A DNA stretch of 64,000 bases from Austropuccinia psidii (GCA_023105745.1 JALGQZ010000004.1:63895112-63959111), one strand, 5' to 3'; counted from the first letter of the stretch, positions 1 to 12,794 are shown. Translations and numbers: made by a program. The notes: a model not told the origin generated them from the sequence alone.

Positions 1-1519
1 AAGAGCAATTTCCATTGGAATTAATTGAGCAAAGAACTGCAAGCAATTAATTAAAGAACAAAGTCTTTAAAAAGAATATTTGAGAGAAAACACGCCCAAA
101 AGTGACCAGAGTGAATTTGGAAACAAAGGGACAAAGTTTACAGTGATGAAAGATGCTTTAATTCACTTTTGGGGTGGTTCAGGGGTAAAAATGATTATAA
201 AAGTTACAAACAATTATTATAATGATTTTTTCACGTGGTTAAAAGGATTAAAATGATTTAAAAATGGTGGTTGGAATATTTTATTGATTGGTTTAACAGT
301 GTTTAAACTAATTAATAAAAGGAAAAGATTCTAACATGAAGAGAAAAGTGGGGCAAAGAAGACATTCTTTTATAGCCATCAATTCTCTTACTCCAAAAGT
401 AAACTTTACTCTTGTCAGTCGTGAAAAACAGTCTGACAACAGAAAAGCCAATTATGGCATCATTGAAACCTGGTTTAGACCAAAAAGGGCTGGTTTAAGC
501 CATTTTTAGCCATTTTAGACCCTTAAATCAGCCATTACTATAGCAATACCAGGCCTAGAGCCTTCAAAACAGGTCAGAATGTGTGTCAGAGGCGTAGAGA
601 CCAGTCAAAACCGTTTTTACTATGATTGTTTTATCTTAAGGGTAATTTTACCCTCTTGGCAACAGCTAAAACTACCCCAGTTGGTATCAAAACCTCATCA
701 TCAATTGAGTCCAAAGACCCTGTAACTCAATTCCAGGCCAAAAGTGATGAACTTTTGCGTGAATTTTGACATCCCACGCCTGTCAGCAAGGATTTTCTTT
801 CCAATTTATTTTTCCTCTAATTCCTCATAATGTATTATACTTATAATTTACATATGTAATTCAATTGAATTGTACAGTACAATACAGTAATAATTGATAC
901 CTCATATGTATCTCAAAGTTCACTTATGTAATACACGTGCACATTTTGACATTTCAATTGAATTCAATTGAAAATACTTCAATTCCTCATAGATTCTAAA
1001 CTAAACACAACACCTCAATTTTAACAAAAAAAATGATGGTTAACATCACATGTGGTGTGAATTAAATTAAACTTTTTAGGATTTTCAACTTTTGTATTGA
1101 AAATACTAAAAACTTAATTTAAGCTTATTTAGAGTTGAGTTACAAGAATTTCACTCAGAGGTGACCCCACCTGATTTTTTATGAGGAATCCAATGGTGAA
1201 ATAATTTTTATATGTTTATTTATTGGATAAAAAGTTATAATAAATTTTATTTAACTTTTTTCCAAATTTATTTATTTTTTTACAATTTTGTTAAAATTTC
1301 ATTTTTACTTACTTTTTTTTCAAGTATAAATGTAACTTTATAATTCCAAAATTTAATGTAATTTTATTTTTAAATTTTAATCAATTTTTTTATCTTGAAT
1401 ACAATTTTATATTTGTATTTTCATTTTAATAATATAAATAAATCTATTTTATTTATATTTATATGTTAATTTTGTATTTGTGGTCTTTTGGTTATATGAA
1501 ATTACCTCTAAGGCTCACA
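1..1519 (-). repeat. Element 1 3' LTR, truncated by window edge
   Basis: On the minus strand it begins TGTGAGCCTTAGAGG at 1519 and aligns with 8172-9739. About 250 bp of its distal end lie before position 1. It lacks roughly 50 bp present in the partner LTR near 8965-9020, a G/C-rich patch of opposing C and G runs. A TATA-like box (TATAAAAG) reads on the minus strand at 374-367. Confidence 0.9.
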
Positions 1520-1532
1520 TTCCCTCCCCCTA
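1520..1532 (-). other. Polypurine tract of element 1
   Basis: Read on the minus strand this is TAGGGGGAGGGAA directly before the 3' LTR start. That is the usual place for the plus-strand DNA primer, and the same tract sits before the 3' LTR of the copy at 37330-47395. Confidence 0.75.
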
Positions 1533-1542
1533 AAAAAGAATA

Positions 1543-2493
1543 TTACTTTGTAATATTGGTGTTTCTAGTGTGTCTGAATCTCCTGAGGAGTTTGGTAGCT
1601 TCTGGTATATCTTTTTCTTCTAACCATTCATCTTCACAAGTTGGGTCACTGTACCTAACAAGGTATTCCCTTACTTTCTTGGTTCTTAATTTCCTTTCTT
1701 CAAGAACTTTGGTAATTTTCTTAGTACCAGATGTCTCAATAGGAGGTGTAACTTGGGGAATCTTATTCCTCAAGGGAAATTTCTCAGCATCACTAGATTT
1801 ACATGGCTTTATCAAGCTCACTGGAAATGTAGGATGCTTATTGCCAAGTTCTTCAGATAACTCTACTTCAACAGCATTTTTTCCATGGAGGGCCTTAATC
1901 ACAAAAGGTCCTGCAAAGGAGTCTTTCAACTTTTTACATCCTTTGATGTTATTGAGGTTAGTGGTGGATACAAGAACTAGGTCCCCCACTTTGAAATCTG
2001 GAGTTGCATGTGATTTATCCCATTTGTCTTTATCATATGAAAAAGATTCCTCCATGCACCTTACTGCATGCTTTCTAGCATTTTCTAGAATTCCTTTGAA
2101 GCTAGCAGTTGTGGGATGTATTTCAATTAAATCTTTCCTCAAGGAATCTTGGGGTAACTTGGGGTTCCATCCTTTTTCTAGAATAGCAGGAGTTTGATCG
2201 GTACTGGCATGGATTGATGTTTTATATTCTAATTCCAGTTCTGGCAACAGAGTACACCAATCATGGTTAAATCCATCACAATCTTTGAATTCAAGGACAT
2301 ATGCACAAAATCTTCTCACCATGTCCTCTAAGGTTTGGATCATCCTTTCAGCCAGGCCATCAGTTTGTGGATGGTAGGCTGTAGACAAAGACAGTTTAGT
2401 GCCAAATAATTGGTGAAGATTTGTCCATAGTGCTGAAGTGAATTTGGGATCCCTATCACTAATGATATTTGTAAATATCCCAGTCCATGACAC
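1543..2493 (-). pseudogene. Integrase C-terminal part with chromodomain-like tail, element 1
   Basis: This is the last open stretch of the broken Gag-Pol frame. It starts at SWTGIF, just after an in-frame TAG (TGG in the intact copy) near 2500. It carries the second catalytic Asp of integrase (ISDRDPK) and the Glu (TDGLAER) with the expected 35-residue spacing, then the GPF/Y-like region, and ends in a chromodomain-like module ([10 protein letters not shown] then [10 protein letters not shown]). The tail suggests a chromovirus-type integrase that targets chromatin; this is family knowledge, not shown here. It would not be translated with the upstream part because of the stop. Confidence 0.85.
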
Positions 2494-2502
2494 TACTCTA
2501 TT

Positions 2503-4662
2503 CTATATCAGAAGAGTTGTATCCATGGCTGTATCATCCTTGTGACATGGTAAAAAGATTGGAGTTTTACTGAATATGTCCACAATTACTAGGCAAGCAT
2601 TATAGCTTCTGTCACCTCCTGGTGGTAGACCAGTTACCCAATCCATATGGACAATTTCCCAAGGTCTTCTTGGTTCTTGGATTTTTATCATATTTCGAAG
2701 TCTCTTGCCAGTGGATTTATTTGCCTTTTGGCATCTGTCACAGGTTTTGCAATACTCTGCAACATCTTTCTGCCACATTGGCCACCATATGCAGGTTTTT
2801 ACTTTCTCTCTTGTTCTGTCTTCAGACAGATGTCCTGAAAAGGGACTATCATGGCATTCTTTCAGTACAAGATTGATTAATGACCTGTCTACAACTGTCA
2901 TGACACATGTGTGCTTGGTTCTGTGGTAAATTATTCCATCCAGTAGGTGAAATCTTCCTTCATAATAAGATTTTTTCCATACTTCATCCAAGGCATGTAT
3001 TAGAGAGTTTTCTTTACAGTCTTTGCCAAGTAATTGGAATAAGATGCTACAATTTGTATCTTGAGTGTAACTACTTCTGACTTCTTCAAAGAAGGTGGTG
3101 TTCAAGTCTGTAACACTTATTCCTTCTATTGGAATTTGTGGTGAAGCTTCTTCTGGCACATAAGCAGGATTATCATTATTATTTGGTAATGGCCATCTGC
3201 TTAGTCCATCTGCATTCTTATAAATATTCCCATCCTTATGAACAATAGTCATATTGCCTCTGTATTCTTGTATGGCTATTTGCCATCTGAGCATATGTCT
3301 GTTGGGTGTCTTCATGTTCAGAAGTGATTTGACAGCTGTACAATCTGTTATTACCTCAAAAACACATCCCTCTAAGAAGTACTTCAATTTCTCCAAGGCC
3401 CAGAAAAGGCATAGACATTCCATTTGACTTGCTCCATATCTGGATTCAGTTGGTTTGATTTGCCTGGATATGAAACATATGGGTCCTTCTACAGGTTTAT
3501 CATTTATGATCTGAACTTGGTGAAGTGCAGCACCTAGTCCATCCCCTGATGCATCAATATACAGTTTGAAAGGTAATTTAAAGTCTGGCATTAGTAAGAG
3601 TGGAGCATTGGTCAAGGCTTCTCTTAGAGACTCAAAAGCTTTGACTCTGTCAACAGTCATTTCAAATACTGTGTCTTTGTCACACAATTTATAAAGTGGT
3701 CTTGCTATGGATGCAAAATCTTTAATTTGTTGCCTGTAATATCCTGCAAAACCTAAGAATGACTGAATTTCCTTCTTATTCTGAGGCATGAGTTTTAGCA
3801 ATACTGCTGCAGCTTTATTTTTGTCAATTCCAAGGGACAAACCAGACACAACATGTCCTAGTGCTTCAAGTTCTTTAAATCCAAAATGACATTTCTTCAA
3901 GGAGATTTTCATGTTTACCAATTGAATTTTTGTCAAAACTCTGGACAATCTGTACATGTGCTCCTCCCAAGTCTTGGAACAGATAATAATGTCATCAATG
4001 TAAATGACTAACCATCCCTCTGAGAATTCTTCAGGGAAGATTCCATTCATCATTCTTTGGAAGTGTGAAGGTGCATTTTTGATACCAAAGGGAATCCTCA
4101 AGTATTCATACACTCCACAATGAACCATAATTCTCAAGTATTTTCTTGCTCTTGGTGTAACCACATTTTGATGGAATCTTTCAAGGGCATCCATAGTGGT
4201 TATATACACTGCTTGAGATATTTGAGTAAGGGCAATTTGTATTTTTTGTATTGGGTATCTGTCTGGAACAGTGTAAGTGTTCAGAGCTCTAAAGTCCCCA
4301 ACCATTCTGGATTTTCCATTATGCCATGCCACTATGACTGGTGTAGTTATTTCTACTTCTTCATTGTGGCCTACTTTTCTTATTACACCAAGGTCCAGAA
4401 GTTCTTTGATATGAATTTCTAGAGCTTCTCTTGATTTTGGACTTGCTGGATATGCAGGTCTTTTTAAGAGTGGTGAATAAGGTCTCTCAATATTAAGAAT
4501 TATGTCAGCTTCATGACCAATAATTGCTCCTAGAGGTTCTTTGTCTGAAGCAAATGCTCCTCTGTGCTCATACAAAAGGGAAGAAAGTTGATTTTCCTGT
4601 TTATCAGTCAGATGAAGGCTTCTTTCAGCTTCATTTAACTGCTCAGACTTGAATTTCTCCAA
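2503..4662 (-). pseudogene. Reverse transcriptase, RNase H and integrase N-terminal part, element 1
   Basis: This open stretch runs from EKFKSEQL to LLI and is bounded by two nonsense codons. In order it contains an RT palm with the catalytic YIDD box ([11 protein letters not shown]), RNase H ([15 protein letters not shown]), the integrase zinc-binding HHCC region (HDSPFSGH, then CKTCDRCQ) and the first integrase Asp (HMDWVTGL). One change against the intact copy falls in a conserved RT motif (MDALKGFH became MDALERFH). The upstream stop (near 4755) replaces a Tyr codon and the downstream stop (near 2500) replaces a Trp codon. Confidence 0.88.
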
Positions 4663-4755
4663 CTCTAAGTTGACTGGTGATACCTTATTTACTGTAATTT
4701 GTCTTTTAAATGGTAAAAAGGCAAATTTTTGGCGCTTATTGTCTCCAATAGTAAA

Positions 4756-5142
4756 TTATCTGTCTTTTTTATTATGCAAATCTATCCCATACATGATTAA
4801 ATAGTCATTTCCAAATATAAAATGGGTACTAGAGCAATTTTCCATAACAACAAATTCAACTGTGATTCTTAAATTCCCATTTATGTGTGGGAATATAACA
4901 TTGGTCTCAAAGATTCCTAATGCTTTCATTGGATTACTTGCACTGGTGAATTTTATACCATCAATTGGTAACAATTGGTCTTCAAAGTTTGGTACACAAG
5001 TCTTAAGAAAAGATTTTCCAACACAAGAGCAGAAGGCTCCTGGGTCAAGCAAAAGGTTGGTGGGTTTGTTGTCAATCACCACTTCTGTTATACAGGAGTT
5101 ACCAGCTGTATAACCTTTTCCCCTGTTTGGTTTTGTTTCCAT
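4756..5142 (-). pseudogene. Retropepsin-like protease segment, element 1
   Basis: This is the aspartic protease part of Gag-Pol between two in-frame stops. The active-site box reads [13 protein letters not shown], that is Asp-Pro-Gly rather than the usual Asp-Ser/Thr-Gly; the intact relative at 42058 has the same DPG. The flap and C-terminal half ([19 protein letters not shown]) are present. The upstream stop at 5164-5166 is a Ser codon (TCA) in the intact copy. Confidence 0.8.
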
Positions 5143-5163
5143 AAGTTTTGCATCTTGAACTTT

Positions 5164-6807
5164 TTATAAATCAAGTTGACCATTGCTCAATTGTGGCAAG
5201 TGGGAATAAGATTCCATGATATCAAAAGTTGCATTGATATTTTCTATATCTTTTGAAGATTCAGAAAATATTGATGACTTATCATCTGAATTGTCTTCAA
5301 TTATGTCATCTTTTTCAACATCAGGTTCCTTTTCAATATCAATTTCATTGATTTTTCCCTTCTTTGGACATGTATTGTCTAAATGGGTGGTGCTTTGGCA
5401 AATATGGCATTTTCTGACTGTATCTGAAGATTTATACTTCATATTATTAGAATTTTCTTTGGGGTTTTTGTCCACAGAATCTTTCCAAGGTGTATTAAAC
5501 CTTGTTTTGAGATTCATCCTACTAGAACCAATTTTGGTTCTGGTGGTTACTTCTTCTAATATATTGATAATATCCTCTGCTGAAGATTGTTCAGTAGTCC
5601 TGCTTTTTATAGCATGCTCTAAGTCACCTCCACATTGTCTCAGAATGTTTCTATGGATCATAAATTCTGACATGTCAGGATGTAATTCTGTTAATCTGTC
5701 TTTTTGTTGGCAAAACCATGGTAAAGCTTTGTCTTTATCAGAATTAAATTTGGCAGATTCAAAGGCTGTTTCAACTTTAAACCTCCAAGCATGATTTGCG
5801 CATTTGTTAACGATTTGGGTTTTCCACCAAGTCAAACTCTGGTGTCCATGTGCTTGTCTTCTTTTTATGTACCATCTGTGAGCTGATCTGGTAAACAATG
5901 TGTTAAATCTGGCTGTTACCAATCTGTCTGGTGATTCAAAATCCTCTTTGATAATGTCAATACCTCTAATGAATTCCATATGATCATATTCTCCTTCACC
6001 ACTGAAGTGAGGCCATTCTTTGAGTTTTGGAACTTCTTTCAAGAGTGCTTGGCCCATTGATGGTTCCAAGTTATGAAAAGAAGTAGAAAATTCATCTTTT
6101 AACTGTGAATTTTCAATATCCAATACTTGTGGATTAGGAATTCTTGCTCCCTCATTTTGTTTCAGAGGTGTAGACATTCTTGGCAAGGTGTTTAGCAGTT
6201 GTTCAATATCATTCATTTTACTGTTGTTGCACCTTTGTGAATTTCTTAATTCATGTTGTAAGCTTTCTATAGAGTCTATGATGCTCTTTTTATGATCATC
6301 CTCTTTATATGTAAGCTCATTCCATAATTCTGTTTCTTTAGTATTATCAGATATAACTTCATTTAACTTTATTGTTAATTTTGATAATTCCTCTCTTGAG
6401 GTATCAAAATGCTTTTTCAAGGCAATTGTATTTGTCTTTACTTCTGCAAATGATTTTGAAATATTATCAAGAGCTTTTTTATTATCTTCTTTGATAGTGT
6501 TTATGGCTTGTTTTATTCTTGTTTCAATTATGTCATCAATATTGAATTTAGAATATTTTTCTGGTAATTCTTTAATAATTGCAGATTGTTCATTCATCTT
6601 AATGCCAAAAGAATTATCATTATTGGAAGTTTTTATTGTTCTTGAAACTGTTTCAAAGAATTTAAGTGTATCATTTATTTGACTCAGACTCAAGTTATTT
6701 GTTTTGAGATTGTCACAAATTGATGTATTTTTATCAGAAAGATGACTTTTTACGTCAGAGATGGCTTTATACAACTCTGGAATACAATCAAAAGTAGCAG
6801 AAATCAT
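5164..6807 (-). pseudogene. Gag (ORF2 N-terminal part), element 1
   Basis: This 547-residue stretch starts at the ATG at 6807, which overlaps the TGA of ORF1 as ATGA, as in the intact copy. The first half is Lys/Asn-rich and predicted helical (coiled-coil-like). The middle holds a Gag capsid-like core ([11 protein letters not shown] to EEVTTRTK), and a CX2CX4HX4C zinc knuckle follows ([14 protein letters not shown]). It ends at a nonsense codon just before the protease, so this copy could at most make Gag alone. Confidence 0.85.
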
Positions 6808-7775
6808 TTTTGATATTTTAATCTTGCTTCCTCCTTCTTTTGTAATTCCATCATGGTTCTGGCCATCTGAAATACATTTTCCATGGCATCCTGTAGCCCT
6901 GGCTGTAAGGGTTTGGGGCTGGTGCCTTCCCTTTGCCCTTGTTTGGAGTTTGTGGCTGCTTTTTCACGTTAGAATTGCTGGTGCTGGCCACTGGGGCTGT
7001 TTTTGGCACTGGTTTGGGTGGTTGAGGGTTGTTTTTCCTCCATTCTAGTGTCAAAAGTATCATGTTTTTCTTCTCCATCAATGGATGCCATCCATTGAGC
7101 AATTTGCAAGTATTGGGATGGCCCAGGAATTTTCTCACTGTCAGGTAAGAATTTATGCAATTCTTCCACAGGTCTGCAAGGATCTGGTACTCCTTGAGCT
7201 GGAGTGCATTGTTGTATGCACTGTGGCTGGCTTTGTATATGTCCACGGAGGCTTGTTGTGGCGGTTTCAGCTCTTTTTGAAGGTAAAATGGTATTATAAG
7301 CTTCAGAATTACCCATTTTAGTTGCTTTGAAGTCATCAACTGACCCTTTTCCTTCTGTACCTGATTGGCCTCTGCCATAATCATGTATATTACCTTTCTG
7401 GGAGCTGCTTGAGGGGTTATAGCTGGCCCCTGACCTGGTTGAAGGCATAATTATGGTTAAAAAGGCTTAAATTAGTAATTTTAGGTCAAAAAACTTACTA
7501 TTGGCCAATTCTTTGGCTTTCTGAAGAGTATCACTTATTTCCAAGCTGACTAATTCAGAAGAAATTGGCTCTGGTTGAATATTCTGAGTCACAATAATAG
7601 TACTATTATGATCAGAATTAACAGTACTGACAGGAATAATGCTGGTTACTGTTGGGGCTGTTTCAATGTTTTCTTGTCTTACCACATTTTCAGACACTAA
7701 AATAAATGAAAAAACCAATTAATTAAGTAAAAAAAAGGTTATTTCAAAAAAGAAATAAAAAATATAAGCCTCACT
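6804..7775 (-). pseudogene. Spliced ORF1 of element 1, frameshifted
   Basis: This is the counterpart of the ORF1 described at 39311-40300. Predicted introns on the minus strand are 7774-7697 (GTGAGG...TTTTAG) and 7498-7435 (GTAAGT...AACCAG, 64 nt, the same length as in the intact copy). Splicing joins the frame at LANS to the frame containing VDIYKASHS and [10 protein letters not shown] 19-nt deletion after SQGYR shifts the frame about 25 codons before the conserved end. The terminal TGA (6806-6804) overlaps the Gag ATG. Function unknown; no domain recognised. Confidence 0.6.
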
Positions 7776-7892
7776 TATAATATGAAAAAAAATAATTTTT
7801 TATGGATTTTTTGAATTATAAGTATTTTTTATATGTTTTTGAATTTTTCAATATAAGAAAAAGGATTTAAAAAGAGTAAAAAAATATGTCAC

Positions 7893-7920
7893 AGGTAAAA
7901 TATCATGGCTGGGCCCCAAA
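7893..7920 (-). other. Primer-binding site region, element 1
   Basis: On the minus strand, immediately after the 5' LTR, the sequence reads TTTGGGGCCCAGCCATGAT. A TGG placed two bases inside the LTR is the usual start of a tRNA primer site. The other family A copy has the same segment with one difference in the GCCGTGAT part. The tRNA was not identified. Confidence 0.6.
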
Positions 7921-9739
7921 TGTAAGGTGTGGATATGAAACTTTGATTAAAAATCAAGTACTTTTCCTGTCCTCAAAATTTGTATAAGGTAAAAATCAAT
8001 TAAAAATAGTAAGAAATATTATTTTTAAGAGAAAACACGCCAATTTTATTTTTTATAGCTTTATTAGTATAAAACAATAATATTATAAAGATTTATTGTT
8101 TTACCAACAATAAAAATTTATCCAAAATTACTCTACAAGAGATATTTAAGGCAACAAAAGAAATTTCTTCAAGAGCAATTTCAATTGGAATTAATTGAGC
8201 AAAGAGCTGCAAGAAATTAATTAAAGAGCAAAGTCTTTAAAAAGAATATTTAAGAGAAAACACACCCAAAATTTACCAGAGTGAATTTGGAAACAAAGGG
8301 ACAAAGTTTACAGTGATGAAAGATGCTTTCATTCACTTTTGGGGTGGTTCAGGGGTAAAAATGATTATAAAAGTCACAAACAAAGATTATAATGATTTTT
8401 GAACGTGGTTAAAAGGATTAAAATTATTTAAAAATGGTGTTTGGAATATTTTATTGATTGGTTTAACAGTGTTTAAACCAATTAATAAAAGGAAAAGATT
8501 TTAACATGAAGAGAAAAGTGGGGCAAAGAAGACATTCTTTTATAGCCATCAATTCTCTTACTCCAAAAGTAAACTTTACTCTTGTCAGTCGTTAAAAACA
8601 GTCTGACAACAGAAAAGCCAATTATGGCATCATTGAAACCTGGTTTAGACCAAAAAGGGCTGGTTTAAGCCATTTTTAGCCATTTTAGACCCTTAAATCA
8701 GCCATTACTATAGCAATACCAGGCCTAGAGCCTTCAAAAACACGTCAGAATGTGTGTCAGAGGCATAGAAACCAGTCAAAACTGTTTTTACTATGATTGT
8801 TTTATCTTAAGGGTAGTTTTACCCTCTTGGCACAGCTAAAACTACCCCAGTTGGTATCAAAACCTCATCATCAATTGAGTCCATGGACCCTGTAACTCAA
8901 TTACAGGCCAAAAGTGATGAATGTTTGCATGAATTTTGACATCCCAAGCCTGTCAGCAAGGATTTTGGGGGTTTAGCTCCCCCTTAGAGCTGGAGTTCCT
9001 TTCCCCCCAAATTTAATCTTTCCAATTTATTTTTCCTTTAATTCCTCATCATGTATTATACTTATAATTTACATATGTAATTAAATTGAATTGTACAGTA
9101 CAATACAGAAATAATTGATACCTCATATGTAAATCAAAGTTCACTTATGTAATACACGCACACATTTTGACATTTCAATTGAATTCAATTGAAAATACTT
9201 CAATTCCTCATACCTTATAAACTAAACACAACACCTCAATTTTAACACAAAAATTGATGGTTAACACCACATGTGGTGTGAATTTAATCAAAGTTTTGAG
9301 GTTTTACAACTTTTGTATTGAAAATACTAAAAACTTAATTTAAGCTTATTTAAAGTTGAGTTACAAGAATTTCACTCAGAGGTGACCCCACCTGATTTTT
9401 TATGAGGAATCCAATGGTGAAATAATTTTTATATGTTTATTTATTGGATAAAAAGTTATAATAATTCTTATTTAACCTTTTTCCAAATTTATTTATTTTT
9501 TTTACAATTTTGTTAAAATTTCATTTTTACTTAATTTTTTCAAGTATAAATGTAATTTTATAATTTCAAAATTTAATGTAATTTTATTTTTAAATTGTAA
9601 TTAAATTTTTTATCTTGAATACAATTTTATATTTGTATTTTTATTTTAATAATATAAATAAATTTATTTTATTTATATTTATATGTTAATTTTGTATTTG
9701 TGGTCTTTTGGGTATATGAAATTACCTCTAAGGCTCACA
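7921..9739 (-). repeat. Element 1 5' LTR
   Basis: This 1819-bp LTR reads on the minus strand from TGTGAGCC (9739) to CCTTACA (7921). It aligns with 1-1519 and with the LTRs at 37330-39163 and 45585-47395. A TATA-like box (TATAAAAG) is at 8544-8537 on the minus strand. The flank just outside is GTTAA. Confidence 0.9.
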
Positions 9740-11340
9740 GTTAAAATCACTAGTAGTGTTTAACACATGAAAGAAATAATTCTTTAATTATTTAATTGTG
9801 ATTATAATAGCATTTTGTTATTATATTTATTAAGAACAGTCATAGTACTGTTGATTGATAGTAATATTATCATCAGTTTCATAGACACATCTTACAATAA
9901 CTCAAGAATTCCTTTAATAATAAGATTTTATATTTAATAAAACTTTACCTGTTTAAATGTCTAATATAATTGGATTTATAATGAATTATGGACAAAAACA
10001 GTGATGAATAGACTCTTTTTATGTCTTCAGGCAAATTCTCATGATTAATAATGGCTCTAGAGGGAGTTCTCAGGTCAAAACTGAAAAACCTTTCTCAAAA
10101 ATAAGGTTCTTAACTTAAGGTAACTTATTTTGAATTCTGATTTAAAGTTACCAGTGTTATTCTTGAATCCAAGTAGCTTTAATCCTCATTTGGGTTGATT
10201 ATTTTAAGCTTTATTATAAGACAAGTTTATTTATATTAAAGCTCATCACATGAAAAAGTTAAAAATATAGTTTCAAGCAAAAATCTTCTAAGCTCAATTT
10301 TTAATGAAATCTTAATTTTCTTTAAATATAATTAAAAAGGTAAATTTACAGGCTAATTACCAATAAAACCTGTATATAAAATATACCCAAAATTTTGAGT
10401 ATACACTGATAAAGTTATATTGTAAGCTGTGTGAAGATTTCAGGAAAATCCATTGAGAATTGGATTTTGAAGGAATTTTTGAAGTTATTACTATTTTTCC
10501 ACATAAAATAGCAATACACACCAAAACTTAACTTTTGATAAGGTTTTAATGCTTGTAGCTTTAGATTTTTAATCTTATTTAAGCTTTGACAGTGCTTAAA
10601 ACCTTAATTTCAAGCTTGCATATTGGGATTTACCCTTTGGCAGCTTGAAATTCCTGTCTAAATTGGGATAAAACCAGTTTAAACTTTAAGGTTGGATCAA
10701 AGTCTAATCTTAAAGTTTAAATAAGGTTGAAAATACTCCAATAAAGGTGGACCACCTTAATTGAATCCTTGAAGATCCAAAAAGTTGCGTACCCCAGCTC
10801 TGTTTGGTCTTTTTCCTTTGTGCCACCTCTTTGTGTTGATTTTGAACTTTTATTTATTTAAAGCCATACTATGGCCTGAAACACCTTTAAATTTAGCTCA
10901 CACAGGATTTACATTCTGTATGGAAAATACTTAGCCAATTCAGTAAATATACACAACACCTCAATTTTAACTAAAATTTTGGTAAGCTTGCATAAACCTT
11001 ATGCAATTTTAAATTCAAGCTTAATTAAGCTTAAATTTAAGAATTTTGAAAAAATGTTAATAAAGTTACATTAGTACTGTGAGATTCTTAAATCTTCTAA
11101 TAACATAAGAAATAATAATTTTTGGGTATAACACCCTGTGGGTGTATCCTAGGTTATTTTTGGTTTAGAATCCAAAAATGACATAATAATAATAACTTTG
11201 TTTATTCAAAAAAAAGTTATACTTATTTTTGTTATTTTTTATTTTTAGTTCAATTAAAAAGTCTGTTCAAGACTGAATCAACTGTATATAAAGTTATTTG
11301 TGTCCTTATGGGAATGTCATACATACCTCACAGGCTCACA
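9740..11340 (-). repeat. Old LTR relic (reverse orientation), related to family A
   Basis: It ends in CAGGCTCACA at 11340, the reverse of an LTR start TGTGAGCCTG. Inside, a 20-base stretch starting ACAACACCTCAATTTTAAC near 10950 matches the family A LTR, and a patch near 10787 (GTACCCCAGCTCTGTTT) recurs near 58150 at about the same distance from a GGCTCACA end. No coding frame was seen. It was probably one LTR interrupted by element 1, with the other part left of the window. The assignment rests on these short matches. Confidence 0.5.
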
Positions 11341-11446
11341 ATAACACTGTTGATAATATGATAACTAATAATAACAAACACTACGTTTTTTTTAAGGTTT
11401 TGATAATTTTATGATGATAGCTTGGTATAAAAGACACTATTATTGT

Positions 11447-11960
11447 TCAATTTACTACTGAGCTTGGCTACTGAGGAAGGAGCTTTGTCAATGGGATGGA
11501 TTTATAAAATAATGTAGACCAACTGTTAACTACTATTATCTATAAAACACCCATAAAACACTACTGAGCTTGGCTACTGAGCAGATTTAGGAATGGAGGT
11601 AGTCAATGAAATGATTTTATGAATTAAAGTAGACCAACTGATAACTACTATTAATTATAACTCACCCATAGAGTGCTACTGAGAAAACTTAGGAATGGGG
11701 TAAAAATATCAATGGTTTAGTCAATGGGTTTAATTTATAAATCAATGTAGAACAGCAGTTATCTACTATTAATTATATAAAGAAGACTCAGAAAGTGCTT
11801 CTGAGCTTAGCTAATGAGAAATTTAGTAATGGAGGTAGTCAATGAGATTAGTTTATGAATTAAAGTAGACCAACAGTTAACTACTATTAATTATGAATCA
11901 CTCAGACAGTGCTACTGAGCAGAATTTAGGAATGGGGATGGGATAACTTTACTTCTCAGC
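11447..11960. repeat. Tandem array of about 107-120 bp units
   Basis: Five imperfect units begin with the CTACTGAG(CTTGGCTACTGAG) motif near 11454, 11561, 11675, 11795 and 11911. Each unit carries TAGTCAATG, GTAGACCAACAG and TAACTACTATTAATTAT in the same order. No long frame crosses it. Confidence 0.75.
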
Positions 11961-12789
11961 TTAGCTACTGAGTATTCCTAAAATAAATTAGGATAATGTG
12001 GATGGATGGAGGGGATTTCCCTCAGAAAGAATATTAAGAAGTTATGTTTTTGTGATGAGCCTCTGTCTAGGCAATGAGGAAAAAAGAACTAGAGGGGGGA
12101 GGGGACCTCTATTTATAGTTTTTGGGGCCTCCATGGGAGTGTCAAAAAAAAGGGGACTTAGAATTTTTCAGGTCTCCAATTTGGGCTTTTGTCATGTGAC
12201 CTGTATTATGAAATAAGGTTTGGTGGTGTTGGATCATGAGGCCTGTATTTTCAATTGTGTTCTTGAAATTGTGGACAAATTGTGGGGAAATTGTGGGGAA
12301 ATGATGTCATTTGATTATGTAATAAGCTGAGTTTCCTGGGATCCTTATTTCCATTATTAGTAATCCTATTTTAATTCCTGTTGATGATTTCATTTATGAT
12401 GTCATTTATTATGTAATCAATTGAAAAACTGGGAATCCCTATCTCCCTGACTACTGTACTATAGTTTTACTGTATTATTCTGTCTTTTCCTGTAAGTAGA
12501 TGTCCTGTAGCTGTAAATGTATTACAGTTCACCTTTGTGAAGCTTCTGTAATATTGCTCTGAACCTTCTTTGATACTGTTGTGATATCTCTGATGCTTAA
12601 TCTCTTCTTCTCAGCCTATTTACTTTCACCTTTCACACCATTTTACCATCTCTCTGTACCCTAAATGTTGAATTTATTTCTAACATCACAATGACCACCT
12701 TACCATGATCAAAATTTATTACTAATTTTTCAAATATGTTCAGCTCTCTTTTTTAATTATAGAATTCCTCAAAGGAGTCAGAGAATACA
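11961..12789. other. Unassigned sequence before element 2
   Basis: No recognisable gene. A 72-codon open frame (11998-12216) has no similarity I know and looks like chance. Short direct repeats of AAATTGTGGGG occur near 12270-12300. Removing element 2 joins this flank to 25559. Confidence 0.5.
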
Positions 12790-12794
12790 ATACA

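Larger units (their letters stand above)
1..9739 (-). mobile_element. Element 1: decayed Ty3/Gypsy LTR retrotransposon, family A
   Basis: This is a minus-strand element with its 5' LTR at the right (7921-9739) and its 3' LTR at the left, cut by the window start. Between them lie, in minus order, a primer site, the spliced ORF1, Gag, protease, reverse transcriptase, RNase H, integrase and a purine tract. It is a close relative of the intact copy at 37330-47395, and the two align through ORF1 and Gag-Pol. Compared with that copy it has three nonsense codons in Gag-Pol and a 19-nt deletion in ORF1, and its LTRs differ by a 50-bp indel, so it is older and cannot express full Gag-Pol. The right flank after the LTR is GTTAA; the left target copy lies outside the window. 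Confidence 0.9.

Noticed and set aside
1463..2197. Long plus-strand frame opposite the element 1 integrase
   Set aside because: It is the antisense shadow of the integrase frame; similar shadows occur opposite element 3 pol.
11447..11960. CRISPR-like array
   Set aside because: Units are imperfect, contiguous and of variable length without unique spacers, and the genome is fungal.
11998..12216. 72-codon open frame
   Set aside because: No homology recalled, no neighbouring signals and no conservation evidence.
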